Positions 16,162 through 24,548 of a stretch of 46,178 nucleotides of DNA are shown piece by piece (position 1 is the stretch's first letter; the number at the start of each line of letters is the position of its first letter). The notes beneath the pieces were generated by a model. It was given only the letters and a program-made list of their open reading frames with translations. It did not search any database and was not told the origin of the DNA. Origin of the DNA: Fimbriimonadaceae bacterium (lineage in GTDB: Bacteria > Armatimonadota > Fimbriimonadia > Fimbriimonadales > Fimbriimonadaceae); the NCBI GenBank assembly GCA_024710805.1, contig JANJUB010000042.1:1-46178 (forward strand). The letters run 5' to 3'. The position numbers and the translations under genes were made by a program.

Positions 16162-17502
16162 ATGCCGACCTTGGTGATTATTGGTGCCCAGTGGGGCGAT
16201 GAAGCGAAGGGCAAACTCGTCGACGTGCTCGGCGAGCAGTCCGATCTGGTGGTCCGCTACAGCGGAGGTAACAATGCCGGACACACGGTGATTGTGGGTG
16301 AGGAGGAGTATAAGTTCCACCTGATCCCGGCCGGAATCCTCCACCCGAACGTGACCGCGATTTTGGGCAGCGGGATGGTCGTATGCCCGAAGGGGCTCCT
16401 CGAGGAACTCGACCGCACCATCGCGCAACGAACTTTCGGCCCGATGGACAACTCGCCGTGGGACGCTAAGACCCAACGCCAGCTTGGCGAACTCAAGATC
16501 AGTTCCGCCGCTCACGTGGTTTTTCCCTACCATCGCATGCTGGACAACCTCGAGGAAGAGGCCCGTGGTGCGAACAAGATCGGCACGACCTCGCGCGGCA
16601 TCGGTCCGGCATACCAAGACAAGGTGGCGCGGTTCGGCATTCGCATGGGCGAGTTTGTCCGGCCGGAAGTGTTCCGCACCCGACTGAAGGAAGTCCTGGC
16701 TTACAAGAACCGACTGCTCGAGATGTTCGGATCGTCGCCGGTCGACTTCACCTCGCTTTACGACGAGTACGCCGCCTACGCCGCCCGGCTCGCGCCGTAT
16801 GTTTGCGACACCGAGCCGATCGTTCAGGAAGCGGTCGCTGCAGGCAAGCGAGTGCTCTTTGAAGGTGCCCAAGGCGCGCTTCTCGACCTGGATTCGGGAA
16901 CTTATCCCTACGTGACCAGCAGCCATCCGGTCGCGGGTGGTGCCTGTCTCGGTACGGGCATTGGTCCGCGGGACATCGACTCGGTTCTCGGCGTGTGCAA
17001 GGCCTACGCGACTCGCGTCGGCTCGGGTCCGTTTCCGACCGAGCTGCACGACGACATCGGCGAATGGATCCGCCAGCATGGCAAGGAGTTCGGTACGACC
17101 ACCGGCCGAGGTCGGCGTTGCGGTTGGCTCGACTTGGTCGCCTTGCGTCATTCCTGCCGCCTGAACTCGCTGAGCGGCTTGGTCGTCACCCGCCTCGACA
17201 TCCTCGCTGGATTCGAGACGGTGAAGGTGGCGACTGGCTACCGCGTGGGTGGCGAGACGCTGAACTATGTTCCGGCTGAGGCGGATGTTTTCGCCCAGGT
17301 CGAACCGGTCTACGAGACCCTACCGGGTTGGTCGGGGAATCTCCGCACGGCGCGGAAACTGGAGGACTTGCCAAGCGAGGCCCGGGCGTATCTCGACTAC
17401 ATGGCCGAGGCAACCGGGGTCCCCGTGGCCGTGGTCAGTGTTGGCCCGGCTCGAGATGAAACCATAATGGTAAGACCGGACCTGATCTGGGGTGGAACCT
17501 AG
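16162..17502 (+). CDS. purA: Adenylosuccinate synthetase
   Basis: PurA condenses IMP and aspartate using GTP to give adenylosuccinate, the committed step to AMP. The 446 residues are normal (about 430). The N-terminus GAQWGDEAKGK contains the catalytic Asp and the GTP-binding loop. NNAGHTV carries the catalytic His, GTTSRGIGPAYQDK the IMP site, and TTTGRGRRCGWLD the aspartate loop. The ATG follows a GGAAGA ribosome site, so purA belongs to the minority of Shine-Dalgarno genes here. The TolC-type gene lies 96 bp downstream and has its own promoter signature. Confidence 0.97.
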   Translation: MPTLVIIGAQWGDEAKGKLVDVLGEQSDLVVRYSGGNNAGHTVIVGEEEYKFHLIPAGILHPNVTAILGSGMVVCPKGLLEELDRTIAQRTFGPMDNSPWDAKTQRQLGELKISSAAHVVFPYHRMLDNLEEEARGANKIGTTSRGIGPAYQDKVARFGIRMGEFVRPEVFRTRLKEVLAYKNRLLEMFGSSPVDFTSLYDEYAAYAARLAPYVCDTEPIVQEAVAAGKRVLFEGAQGALLDLDSGTYPYVTSSHPVAGGACLGTGIGPRDIDSVLGVCKAYATRVGSGPFPTELHDDIGEWIRQHGKEFGTTTGRGRRCGWLDLVALRHSCRLNSLSGLVVTRLDILAGFETVKVATGYRVGGETLNYVPAEADVFAQVEPVYETLPGWSGNLRTARKLEDLPSEARAYLDYMAEATGVPVAVVSVGPARDETIMVRPDLIWGGT

Positions 17503-17585
17503 GTGCCGAAACTTTGGGCGGCCGTCACGTCGTATAAGAGATCGTCACCTGAGAAGAAAGCCCCACATCGTTGCGTGTCCAACGG

Positions 17586-17591
17586 TAAGTT
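17586..17591 (+). promoter_or_regulatory. Candidate -10 element of the export operon
   Basis: TAAGTT ends 7 nt before the ATG at 17599. The same hexamer stands 6 nt before the S10 peptidase gene. Confidence 0.45.
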
Positions 17592-17598
17592 ACATCCT

Positions 17599-18900
17599 AT
17601 GCGAAGTGCACTCGTTCGTTCCCTGACCTTGGCCAGCATGGGGCTCATGGCCATGAGCCTGGCGGCCGGTCAAACCCTTACCCTCCAGAACGCTCTGGAG
17701 ATGGCCCGCCAGAAGAACGGATCGCTGGCCGCGGCCCGAGCGAATGTGCGTGCCGCATTGGCTCGCGAGAAGCAGGCGTTCGGGGCCTTCTTGCCGACGA
17801 TCACGCCATCGCTCTCCTACTCAGACACCAAGCAGGAGTTCTTCACGGGGCGCAACCAGGGCCGCGAGTTCATCTCGTCCGGCACCACCACGCAGATTCA
17901 GGGGACGTGGCAGCTGCTGGATTCTGGCGAGCGGGATCTCCGTTTCCGCAGCGCTCGGCGCGGATTCGAAGCCGAGACCTTGTCGGCGCTTCAGTCGCTT
18001 CGAACCACGCTCTTTGATGTCCACACGCAGTACTTCGAGGCGCTTCGCGCTCAGCAGCTCGTGAATGTAACGACGCTGCAACGGGACCGTGCGCAGGAAG
18101 TCCTGAGGCAGACCGAGGCGAAGATCAAGGTCGGCGAGGTGGCGGAGAAGGACCGATTCCAGGCCGAGGCCGACGCGTTGAACGCCGAAGTCGATCTGCT
18201 CGGCGCGATGGCCCGACTTCGACAGTCCGAGGCCGCGCTTAAGGCGACGATCGGTCTGGACATGACCACGAAACTGCCGCAGCTCGAGGATTTCGCCGAG
18301 CCCGAGACTCAGCCGACGGTACCCCCTCTGACCGATGCCGTAAACGAGGGGCTCGAAAACCGTGCCGATCTTGGCGCAAGTCGCCGACGCCTGGAGAGCA
18401 ATCGGTTTGGTCTTCGCTTGACGAAGCTGGACGCCGGGATTACTTGGTCGGTCGATCTGACCTACACCAAGCAGTTCTCGATGGACAACAACAACAACCG
18501 CTTCCTCGGTGTGCGGGCGTCGATTCCGCTGTTCGACGGCGACCGATCCAGGCAAGCCGTGAAGGAGTCCGAAGCTGGCGTCGAGGCCGCCGAGAATCAG
18601 TTGGTGCAGCAGGAGCGACAGGTCTCGGCCGAGATCGAGTCTGCGCTGGAAACGTACCGGCTGAACTTCGACCGCGTGAAGGCTGCGAAGCGAGCGCTGG
18701 AAGCCGCGAAAGTCAACTTCGACAAGGTGGTCCGGGCCAACGCCCTGGGCGCGCAGGATGCCGATGTTGTTGCGATTTCGACGGCAAGAGTCAGCCTAGC
18801 GACCGCGGAGCGGAACTACATCGAAGCGATTTACGATTACTACATCTCGGAAGTCCGGTTCCGGCTCGTGGTGGGCCGCTCGATTCCGGGCGAAGATTAA
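17599..18900 (+). CDS. TolC-family outer membrane efflux protein
   Basis: A 433-residue outer-membrane channel component. The start at 17599 gives a good signal peptide (MRSALVRSLTLASMGLMAMSLAAG) directly before the TolC-type opening TLTLQNALEMARQKN; a GTG at 17503 would add 32 residues without sense. Two long helical repeats follow, as in TolC, with the usual phrases QQERQVSAEIESALETY and VSLATAERNYIEAIYDYY. It heads an operon with a membrane-fusion protein, an FtsX-type permease and an ABC ATPase, which together make a MacAB-TolC-style tripartite exporter. Its presence indicates a diderm envelope. Confidence 0.92.
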   Translation: MRSALVRSLTLASMGLMAMSLAAGQTLTLQNALEMARQKNGSLAAARANVRAALAREKQAFGAFLPTITPSLSYSDTKQEFFTGRNQGREFISSGTTTQIQGTWQLLDSGERDLRFRSARRGFEAETLSALQSLRTTLFDVHTQYFEALRAQQLVNVTTLQRDRAQEVLRQTEAKIKVGEVAEKDRFQAEADALNAEVDLLGAMARLRQSEAALKATIGLDMTTKLPQLEDFAEPETQPTVPPLTDAVNEGLENRADLGASRRRLESNRFGLRLTKLDAGITWSVDLTYTKQFSMDNNNNRFLGVRASIPLFDGDRSRQAVKESEAGVEAAENQLVQQERQVSAEIESALETYRLNFDRVKAAKRALEAAKVNFDKVVRANALGAQDADVVAISTARVSLATAERNYIEAIYDYYISEVRFRLVVGRSIPGED

Positions 18901-18912
18901 CAAGACTTACTT

Positions 18913-20658
18913 ATGAAGAAAGCGATCTGGTTTGCGATTCCCGTCGGCGTGATTGCCGGTGCCTGGCTGATCTTTGGCCGAGGCGGCTCGGATGAAATGG
19001 AGGTCGAATATCGATTCGCTCCGGCCGAGAAGGGCACGGTTACCCGATCGATTTCAGCAACCGGTTTGACCGTCGCGCTCACCACCGTGGACGTTAAGTC
19101 CAAGGCCGGTGGCAAAGTTGTGCGGCTCGCGGTCGATGAAGGGTCGGTGGTGAAGAAGGGTGATCTGATCGCCGTCATCGATCCGGAAGATACGCAAGCT
19201 GTGTTCCAGCAGGCAAGCGCCGATCTGCGGGCCGCGGAAGCCAGGGCGAACCAAGCCCAACAGAACTATCAGCTTCAGCTTGCGACCAGCCAAAGCAACG
19301 TTAGGGACGCGCAGGCCGCACTCGATGCCGCCAAGTCGCGCCTGACCCGGATGCGCATCGAGAACGAGCGCGAGCCAACCTTGGCCAAGGCCCAGCTTAA
19401 CTCTGCACAGGCGTCCTACGATTCCGCAAACGAAGCTCTGCGTAAGTATGATCTTGTGACGGTGCCGCAGCTGAAGCGCGACGCGCAAGGCTCGCTGGAC
19501 CGAAGCAAGAGTTCGTACGAAGCCGCGCAAGCGAACCTTCGCCGGCAGCGCGAACTGCTGGCACTCGGATTCAGCAGCCCGGCAAATGTCGAGCAAGCCG
19601 AAGCCCAGTTTCGCGGAGCGGAAGCCGAGTACCGGATTGCGCAGCAGCGATTCGAGACGCTCGATCGCGACATAGAAGCGTCTCGCACCAGCCTCAAGGC
19701 CTCGCTGACCCAGGCGTTGGCGTCGCTGAACCAAGCGAAGGCCAATCAATCGAACGTCGGGATATCGGCGCAAGATCTACGCCAAGCTGAGATTGCCGTT
19801 CAGCAAGCGGAGATCGCGCTCCAGCGCGCCAAAGACAACGTTCGAAACAACGTGATTCGCCAACAGGAGTTCGAGGCCGCGAAGGCAAGCACAACTCGCA
19901 GCCGAGTCTCGGTCGACAACGCCAAGGTCCAACTCGACAGCACGACGGTCGTTGCCCCTCGTGATGGTGTGGTGACCTTGAAGTATCTGGAAGAGGGCAC
20001 GATTATCCCTCCGGGAACCTCGACGTTCAGCCAGGGAACCAGTCTCGTCCAACTCAGCGATGTTACGACCCTCTTCGTCGAGTGCGCGGTTGATGAGGCC
20101 GACATTTCGGCGGTTAAAGAAGGCCAGCGCGTCCGGATCATCACCGAGGCGTACCCCGGCCAGCCCCTCGATGGCACGGTGGATCGGATCTCGCCCGCGG
20201 CGATCACCGCGAACAACATCACCGCCGTCAAGGTTCGGGTTAAGGTCCTTCCCGGCGCCAAGGTCGCCGTCCTTCCCGGCATGAACGCAACTTGCGAGTT
20301 CATCACGTTGGAGAAGAAGGATGTCCTGATGATCCCCGCGCAAGCGATCCAGCGTGAAGATGGCAAATCCTTTGTCCGGGTGAAGTCGAAGGACCCCAAG
20401 AAGCCCGAACGACGCGAAGTCGAGTTGGGAGAGTCGGGCAATGATGGCGTAGAAGTGTTGAAGGGTTTGTCGGAAGGCGAGGAGATCGTCATTGCGGAGA
20501 TTAACTTAGCCGAGATGCGAGAAATTCAAGAGCGAATGATGGCTGCCCAAGAGGGCGGTGGCCTTGCGGGCGGCAACACCCGGATGGGCACTTCAAGAGC
20601 AACTGGAGCTGGTGGTGGTGCTGGCGGCGGTGCTTCACGCGGGGCAGGTGGACGATGA
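18913..20658 (+). CDS. Membrane-fusion (HlyD/MacA-type) periplasmic adaptor
   Basis: A 581-residue adaptor anchored by an N-terminal segment (about 4-21, AIWFAIPVGVIAGAWLIF). The two barrel-sandwich halves are GGKVVRLAVDEGSVVKKGDLIAVIDPED (about 58-85) and VVAPRDGVVTLKYLEEGTIIPPG. Between them is an unusually long Ala/Gln-rich coiled coil of about 230 residues, longer than in E. coli MacA. Beta-barrel and membrane-proximal domains follow. The last ~40 residues are a Gly-rich low-complexity tail (GGGAGGGASRGAGG). It starts 12 bp after the TolC-type gene and overlaps the permease gene by 4 bp. No clear ribosome site is visible. Substrate unknown. Confidence 0.9.
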   Translation: MKKAIWFAIPVGVIAGAWLIFGRGGSDEMEVEYRFAPAEKGTVTRSISATGLTVALTTVDVKSKAGGKVVRLAVDEGSVVKKGDLIAVIDPEDTQAVFQQASADLRAAEARANQAQQNYQLQLATSQSNVRDAQAALDAAKSRLTRMRIENEREPTLAKAQLNSAQASYDSANEALRKYDLVTVPQLKRDAQGSLDRSKSSYEAAQANLRRQRELLALGFSSPANVEQAEAQFRGAEAEYRIAQQRFETLDRDIEASRTSLKASLTQALASLNQAKANQSNVGISAQDLRQAEIAVQQAEIALQRAKDNVRNNVIRQQEFEAAKASTTRSRVSVDNAKVQLDSTTVVAPRDGVVTLKYLEEGTIIPPGTSTFSQGTSLVQLSDVTTLFVECAVDEADISAVKEGQRVRIITEAYPGQPLDGTVDRISPAAITANNITAVKVRVKVLPGAKVAVLPGMNATCEFITLEKKDVLMIPAQAIQREDGKSFVRVKSKDPKKPERREVELGESGNDGVEVLKGLSEGEEIVIAEINLAEMREIQERMMAAQEGGGLAGGNTRMGTSRATGAGGGAGGGASRGAGGR

Positions 20659-21866
20659 ACTTCAGCGACAGTATCGTTAGCGCATTACGCGCGATCATGG
20701 CGAACAAGCTTCGCTCGGCTCTCACGATGCTCGGCGTCGTCATCGGCGTAGGCTCGGTGATCGCGATGATCGGCATCGGCGAAGGCACCAAGCAGAAGTC
20801 GCTGGAGAACATCCAGATCATGGGTTCGAACATGCTTACCGTCATGCCGAACTGGCGTCGCGGAGGCGTGAGCGGCGGTCCGACCGATAACCCGACCCTG
20901 AAAGAAGAAGACATTGTGACCCTGAAGCGCGAGGTCCCGATGATCAACACGATCACCGGGGTTGTTCAGCGACGGATGAGCTCGCGGAACGGAAACAAGA
21001 CGCACTTCACCCAGGTAGTCGGTGCCGAACCCCAAGTTGCGTTGATCCGTAATGCGACGAAGATGTGGCAGGGCAGCTGGTACACGTTTGAAGACGAAGC
21101 GATGTCCGAGCGCAAGTGTGTGCTGGGATTCACGGTCTACCAAGAGCTCTTCGGCGACGGAATGGCGGAAGGCGCAAGAATCCGCATCGGCAATCAGAAC
21201 TTCGATGTCGTCGGCGTGATCGCCTACAAGGGCGGAAGCGGCATGTGGAATCCGGATGACCAAATCTATGTTCCGCTGAGCACGGCGAAGACCCGATTGA
21301 TGGGCAAGACCAACCTCGATCAGATCATGATGCAAACCTCGAACAGCGATCTCATGATCGTGACTCAGGGCCAGGTCGAGGATGCGCTCATGGCCACGAG
21401 GAAGAACGCCTCGGGAGAGCCCCTCTTCCGGGTCATGAACCAGGGCGACATCATTGCGCAGATGGAGACTCAGACCAAGTTGCTCAGCATGCTGCTGGCC
21501 GGCATCGCTTCGGTGTCATTGCTGGTTGGCGGCATCGGCATCATGAATATCATGCTGGTTAGCGTGACTGAGCGCACCCGCGAGATCGGTCTCCGCAAGG
21601 CGATTGGCGCGCGTCGCGAGACGATCCTCGCCCAGTTCCTGCTGGAGAGCACGGTGATGTGTGTGGTCGGCGGTACGATCGGCATCCTTCTCGGCCTTGG
21701 GTCGGTGGCCTTCGTCGCGCAGGCGCTAAAGGTCCCGCCGGTTGTGAACACCCAAGCTATCATTCTTGCGTTCGGCTTCTCGGCGCTGGTCGGCCTGTTC
21801 TTTGGTCTCTATCCTGCGCTTCGGGCCAGCAGTCTGCAGCCGATTCAGGCGCTGCGTTACGAGTAG
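20655..21866 (+). CDS. MacB-type ABC transporter permease (FtsX family)
   Basis: A 403-residue inner-membrane protein with one N-terminal membrane helix (about 20-40), a large periplasmic MacB-core domain, and three helices in the C-terminal FtsX domain (about 280-400). [19 protein letters not shown] is the coupling segment typical of LolC/MacB permeases. ATG overlaps the adaptor stop by 4 bp (ATGA), giving translational coupling. The ATPase is a separate downstream gene rather than fused as in E. coli MacB. This class uses ATP to drive periplasmic motions that push substrate into the TolC channel. Confidence 0.93.
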   Translation: MNFSDSIVSALRAIMANKLRSALTMLGVVIGVGSVIAMIGIGEGTKQKSLENIQIMGSNMLTVMPNWRRGGVSGGPTDNPTLKEEDIVTLKREVPMINTITGVVQRRMSSRNGNKTHFTQVVGAEPQVALIRNATKMWQGSWYTFEDEAMSERKCVLGFTVYQELFGDGMAEGARIRIGNQNFDVVGVIAYKGGSGMWNPDDQIYVPLSTAKTRLMGKTNLDQIMMQTSNSDLMIVTQGQVEDALMATRKNASGEPLFRVMNQGDIIAQMETQTKLLSMLLAGIASVSLLVGGIGIMNIMLVSVTERTREIGLRKAIGARRETILAQFLLESTVMCVVGGTIGILLGLGSVAFVAQALKVPPVVNTQAIILAFGFSALVGLFFGLYPALRASSLQPIQALRYE

Positions 21867-21874
21867 ATCAGCTT

Positions 21875-22630
21875 ATGAGCCTCATTATCGACACGAAGCA
21901 TCTGGCCAAGGACTACGTGATGGGCGACATGATCGTCCACGCGCTCAGGGACGCGCATGTCCAGATCCAGGCGGGTGAGTTCGTGGCGATCATGGGTCCC
22001 TCGGGCTCCGGCAAGTCGACGTTCATGAATCTGATCGGTTGTTTGGATCGCCCCAGCGGAGGCAAGTACTTCCTGAACGGGCAAGACGTGAGTTCGCTCA
22101 ACGACGACCAGCTGGCGGACATCCGGAACAAGTACATCGGCTTCGTCTTTCAGACTTTCAACCTGCTCCCGCGGACTTCGGCGATCAAGAACGTCGAGTT
22201 GCCGCTGATGTACGCAGGCGTCAAGAACCGCGCGGAGCGGGCCAAGCAGGCGCTTGAAGAGGTTGGCCTTGGCCAGCGGATTCACCACAAGCCGAACGAA
22301 CTTTCCGGCGGCCAGCAACAGCGTGTGGCGATCGCCCGGGCGATCGTGAATAACCCCGTGCTGATTCTCGGCGACGAGCCGACGGGCAATCTCGACTCGC
22401 GCACGGCCGAGGAGATCATGGCGCTATTCCAGGACATGAATCGGAAGGGGAAGACGGTCGTGATCGTCACTCACGAAGAGGATATCGCCCGCCACTGCAA
22501 GCGGATCATCCGCTTCAAAGACGGCAGAATCCTGCACGACGGACCCGTCGAGGACCCGGTTGATGCTCGCGATATCCTGCGCCACATGCCCGACCCAGAC
22601 GAAGTCATTACCGCCGACTTCGCGGTCTGA
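21875..22630 (+). CDS. ABC transporter ATP-binding protein (LolD/MacB-type)
   Basis: A 251-residue ATPase with Walker [10 protein letters not shown] (41-49), signature [14 protein letters not shown], Walker B and D-loop [13 protein letters not shown], and a switch His in VIVTHEE. The start at 21875 is chosen because [17 protein letters not shown] is the normal N-terminus; a longer in-frame extension lies inside the permease gene. It ends the export operon 8 bp after the permease. It energises the MacB-like permease. No terminator-like hairpin is seen in the next 30 bp. Confidence 0.95.
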   Translation: MSLIIDTKHLAKDYVMGDMIVHALRDAHVQIQAGEFVAIMGPSGSGKSTFMNLIGCLDRPSGGKYFLNGQDVSSLNDDQLADIRNKYIGFVFQTFNLLPRTSAIKNVELPLMYAGVKNRAERAKQALEEVGLGQRIHHKPNELSGGQQQRVAIARAIVNNPVLILGDEPTGNLDSRTAEEIMALFQDMNRKGKTVVIVTHEEDIARHCKRIIRFKDGRILHDGPVEDPVDARDILRHMPDPDEVITADFAV

Positions 22631-22664
22631 AAGACCCAAAACTGGTATCCGTCGGCGAGAAATC

Positions 22665-22693
22665 TTGACAAAAAGAGTTGATCGCCTTAACAA
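22665..22693 (+). promoter_or_regulatory. Candidate sigma-70 promoter of the prepilin-like gene
   Basis: A perfect -35 TTGACA (22665-22670), a 17-bp spacer, then TAACAA(T) (22688-22693). Transcription would begin near 22700 and give a leader of about 115 nt. It is the clearest full promoter in the window. Confidence 0.6.
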
Positions 22694-22710
22694 TCGGATA
22701 AACTTTGCAT

Positions 22711-22796
22711 GACACCATCACCGTAACGGTAGTCAGCGATGGCTGTCGTGGCTCCATGCCCAGGATGGGCGACCGCGCCAAGGTTTGCGCAGAGCC
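22711..22796 (+). ncRNA. Structured 5' leader upstream of the prepilin-like gene
   Basis: Two compact modules can be drawn. Module 1: GACACCATC (22711-22719) pairs with GATGGCTGTC (22738-22747, one bulged C) and encloses the hairpin ACCG-TAA-CGGT. Module 2: GGCTC (22750-22754) pairs with GAGCC (22792-22796) and encloses two hairpins, GCCC-AGGAT-GGGC and GCGC-8 nt-GCGC, forming a three-way junction. A GGAG ribosome site follows at 22803. It does not match a riboswitch class I know. It could be a cis-regulatory RNA, perhaps responding to a second messenger; that part is inference. Confidence 0.5.
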
Positions 22797-22816
22797 GTGA
22801 TTGGAGACGGAACCAC

Positions 22817-23800
22817 ATGAAGCGAGCATTTACCCTTATCGAGCTATTGGTCGTCATCGCGATTATCGCGATCTTGGCCGCTATTCTTTTCCCTGTCTTT
22901 GCCCAGGCTAAGGCTGCCGCCAAGAAGGCTGCCGGTATCTCCAACCAGAAGCAGTTGGGTACGGCCGTCCAGATTTACATGGGCGACTTCGACGACGTTC
23001 TGCCCCGCAATGACGATTGTCAGCCGGGTACCGCGTTGAACCCCGCCCTGCGCAATGCGCCGTGGAATCCCACCGGCGTCGGCTGTGTATCGGCTCCGTA
23101 CTACAACCGCATGAACCACTACACGTGGCAGAAGTGGGTGTTGCCGTACACGAAGAACATCCAGATCTTCGAGCACCCGGGCCGCACGAAGCTGGACAAC
23201 ACGAACAACTCGACCGGTTTCCGACAGTGGACGGACAACGGCCAGCTCATGGGTGGCTTCGCGATTAACCTCGCGCTGACCGGTGCTCTGAACACCTACA
23301 ATCGTTCGCTGACCGCGGCGGGCCGCGAGCGAAACAGCTGGTTGGGTGGCAACATCAACGCGATCCCGGACGTCGGCCGCGCCATGTTGCTGTTCGAGTT
23401 CTCGCACCCGGATGTCAACTTCGCGCCGGTTCTGGTCGACGCGATCAACGATCCGCTTTCGACTCAGACCGTCTACCCGATGGCTGTTCGCGAGTTCTGG
23501 GGCCGCTGGTTCATGAAGACCACGGGTTGCGCCAGCGCCGCCGCTTGGAATGGCAACGAGATCACCAGCACGCCGGATGACCGCATCGCGTTCGCCGGTG
23601 GCGTGATCGTCGGCCACACCGACTCGAGCGCGAAGTTCTACCCGGCAGCGAAGTTCCTCGCCGAAACGCCGACCGCGGCAGAGTACGGTGTTCCGAACGC
23701 TGCTGGCTCGGGCTGCGGTGCGACGAGCGGCACCTACCGACCGGGCGCCACGCCGAACCGCAACATCAACTACCCGCTCTGGGCGCTGACGAACCAATAA
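22817..23800 (+). CDS. Type IV prepilin-like (DUF1559-style) secreted protein
   Basis: A 327-residue protein with a class III signal: MKRA then FTLIELLVVIAIIAILAAILFPVFAQAK, where Ala replaces the usual Gly before the cleavage site and Glu5 of the mature protein is kept. The helix continues as KAAGISNQKQLGTAVQIYMGDFDDVLPRND, the pattern of the very large prepilin-like families of Armatimonadota and Planctomycetes. The C-terminal part has GGVIVGHTDSSAKFYP, similar to their closing H-x-DG region. The start follows GGAG at 22803. The leader is long and structured. It ends overlapping the next lipoprotein gene (TAATG). It probably forms pseudopilus or surface structures; the precise role is unknown. 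Confidence 0.88.
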   Translation: MKRAFTLIELLVVIAIIAILAAILFPVFAQAKAAAKKAAGISNQKQLGTAVQIYMGDFDDVLPRNDDCQPGTALNPALRNAPWNPTGVGCVSAPYYNRMNHYTWQKWVLPYTKNIQIFEHPGRTKLDNTNNSTGFRQWTDNGQLMGGFAINLALTGALNTYNRSLTAAGRERNSWLGGNINAIPDVGRAMLLFEFSHPDVNFAPVLVDAINDPLSTQTVYPMAVREFWGRWFMKTTGCASAAAWNGNEITSTPDDRIAFAGGVIVGHTDSSAKFYPAAKFLAETPTAAEYGVPNAAGSGCGATSGTYRPGATPNRNINYPLWALTNQ

Positions 23801-23982
23801 TGAAGCGCACGCTTGTTAGCCTCGTTGGTGCTGTGGTAGCCGGTCTGCTGATTGTCGGATGTTCATCCGGTGATCAGGTCAGCGACAAGGGTGCCATGGA
23901 CAAGTACGATGAGATCAAGAAGCAGACGGAAGCCTCAGAAGGGCAGGCTCCTCTGACGGTCAAGGAAGGTCAGGGCGACTAG
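23800..23982 (+). CDS. Small lipoprotein coupled to the prepilin-like gene
   Basis: A 60-residue protein with a lipoprotein signal ending at Cys21 (LLIVGCSSG) and a short acidic/Lys-rich mature part of 40 residues (DKYDEIKKQTEASEGQAP). Its ATG shares a base with the TAA of the prepilin-like gene, so its translation is almost certainly coupled, and no separate ribosome site is evident. A strong terminator follows directly. The pairing suggests it helps assemble or anchor the pilin-like protein. I do not recognise the family. Confidence 0.8.
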   Translation: MKRTLVSLVGAVVAGLLIVGCSSGDQVSDKGAMDKYDEIKKQTEASEGQAPLTVKEGQGD

Positions 23983-24000
23983 TTCGCACTGACCGACAAC

Positions 24001-24034
24001 AAAGGCCCTGCGGCGATTCGCCGCAGGGCCTTTT
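24001..24034. terminator. Strong bidirectional intrinsic terminator
   Basis: GGCCCTGCGGCG (24004-24015) pairs perfectly with CGCCGCAGGGCC (24019-24030) around a 3-base loop. AAA on the left and TTTT on the right make it usable from both strands. It serves the convergent lipoprotein (plus) and membrane-protein (minus) genes. Confidence 0.95.
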
Positions 24035-24057
24035 GTTCTTATCGGTAAGGTCGCAGA

Positions 24058-24513
24058 TCAATAGTAGGGCGGGAAGGTGTAGCTATCCGCGTTGCGGCTG
24101 ATCGAGTTCACCACAATATAGCTGTCGGAGTGCCAGCCCTTGGCGTCCTTCTTGGCCGTAATGGCGACGACGGGGCGTTCGGTGCCTCCCCAGTCTTGCT
24201 TCTCGGTCATGACCGCCACGATCCGGACTTTGTCTCCGGTTTGCTTGACCACGCGGTAGTAGGCCAGGGTGCCGCTGACTCCCGCGTCGGATACTCCCTC
24301 GAGTACGGCTTCCTTCAAATCGGGGCCGATTGAGCGCGTCAGATACTCGTTGTAACCGTAAGGGGCGGAAAGGACGAGGACAAAGAAGATCATCATCACC
24401 CTCCACGACTTGTACTCGTCACGCGACTGAACCGATCGAAACATCGAGTAGATGAACGTCAGCACGATCGAGGCGACCACGCACCCGGCAATATAGAAGA
24501 ACAACCCCAGCAT
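24058..24513 (-). CDS. Membrane protein of unknown function
   Basis: The 151-residue protein has two membrane helices (about 3-24, LGLFFYIAGCVVASIVLTFIY, and 38-53, RVMMIFFVLVLSAPYG). A soluble domain of about 95 residues follows, predicted beta-rich, ending NADSYTFPPYY. I do not recognise the family. The orientation suggests the C-terminal domain and N-terminus share one side of the membrane. It lies 35 bp downstream of the CDF transporter gene on the same strand and may be cotranscribed. It converges on the terminator at 24001. Confidence 0.7.
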   Translation of the reverse strand: MLGLFFYIAGCVVASIVLTFIYSMFRSVQSRDEYKSWRVMMIFFVLVLSAPYGYNEYLTRSIGPDLKEAVLEGVSDAGVSGTLAYYRVVKQTGDKVRIVAVMTEKQDWGGTERPVVAITAKKDAKGWHSDSYIVVNSISRNADSYTFPPYY

Positions 24514-24548
24514 CTCATTCTTGGTATCGGAGGATCGTCAGACAATCT

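Noticed and set aside
15424-17151. Antisense frame of 575 codons opposite the DUF5666 gene and purA
   Set aside because: It crosses two well-supported genes and the terminator between them, and has no recognisable motif.
22700-22816. c-di-GMP (GEMM-I) riboswitch
   Set aside because: The conserved GEMM segments (GGGCAAACC-like and GACGCAAAGCC) are not present; only a loose GCGCAGAGCC resemblance remains.
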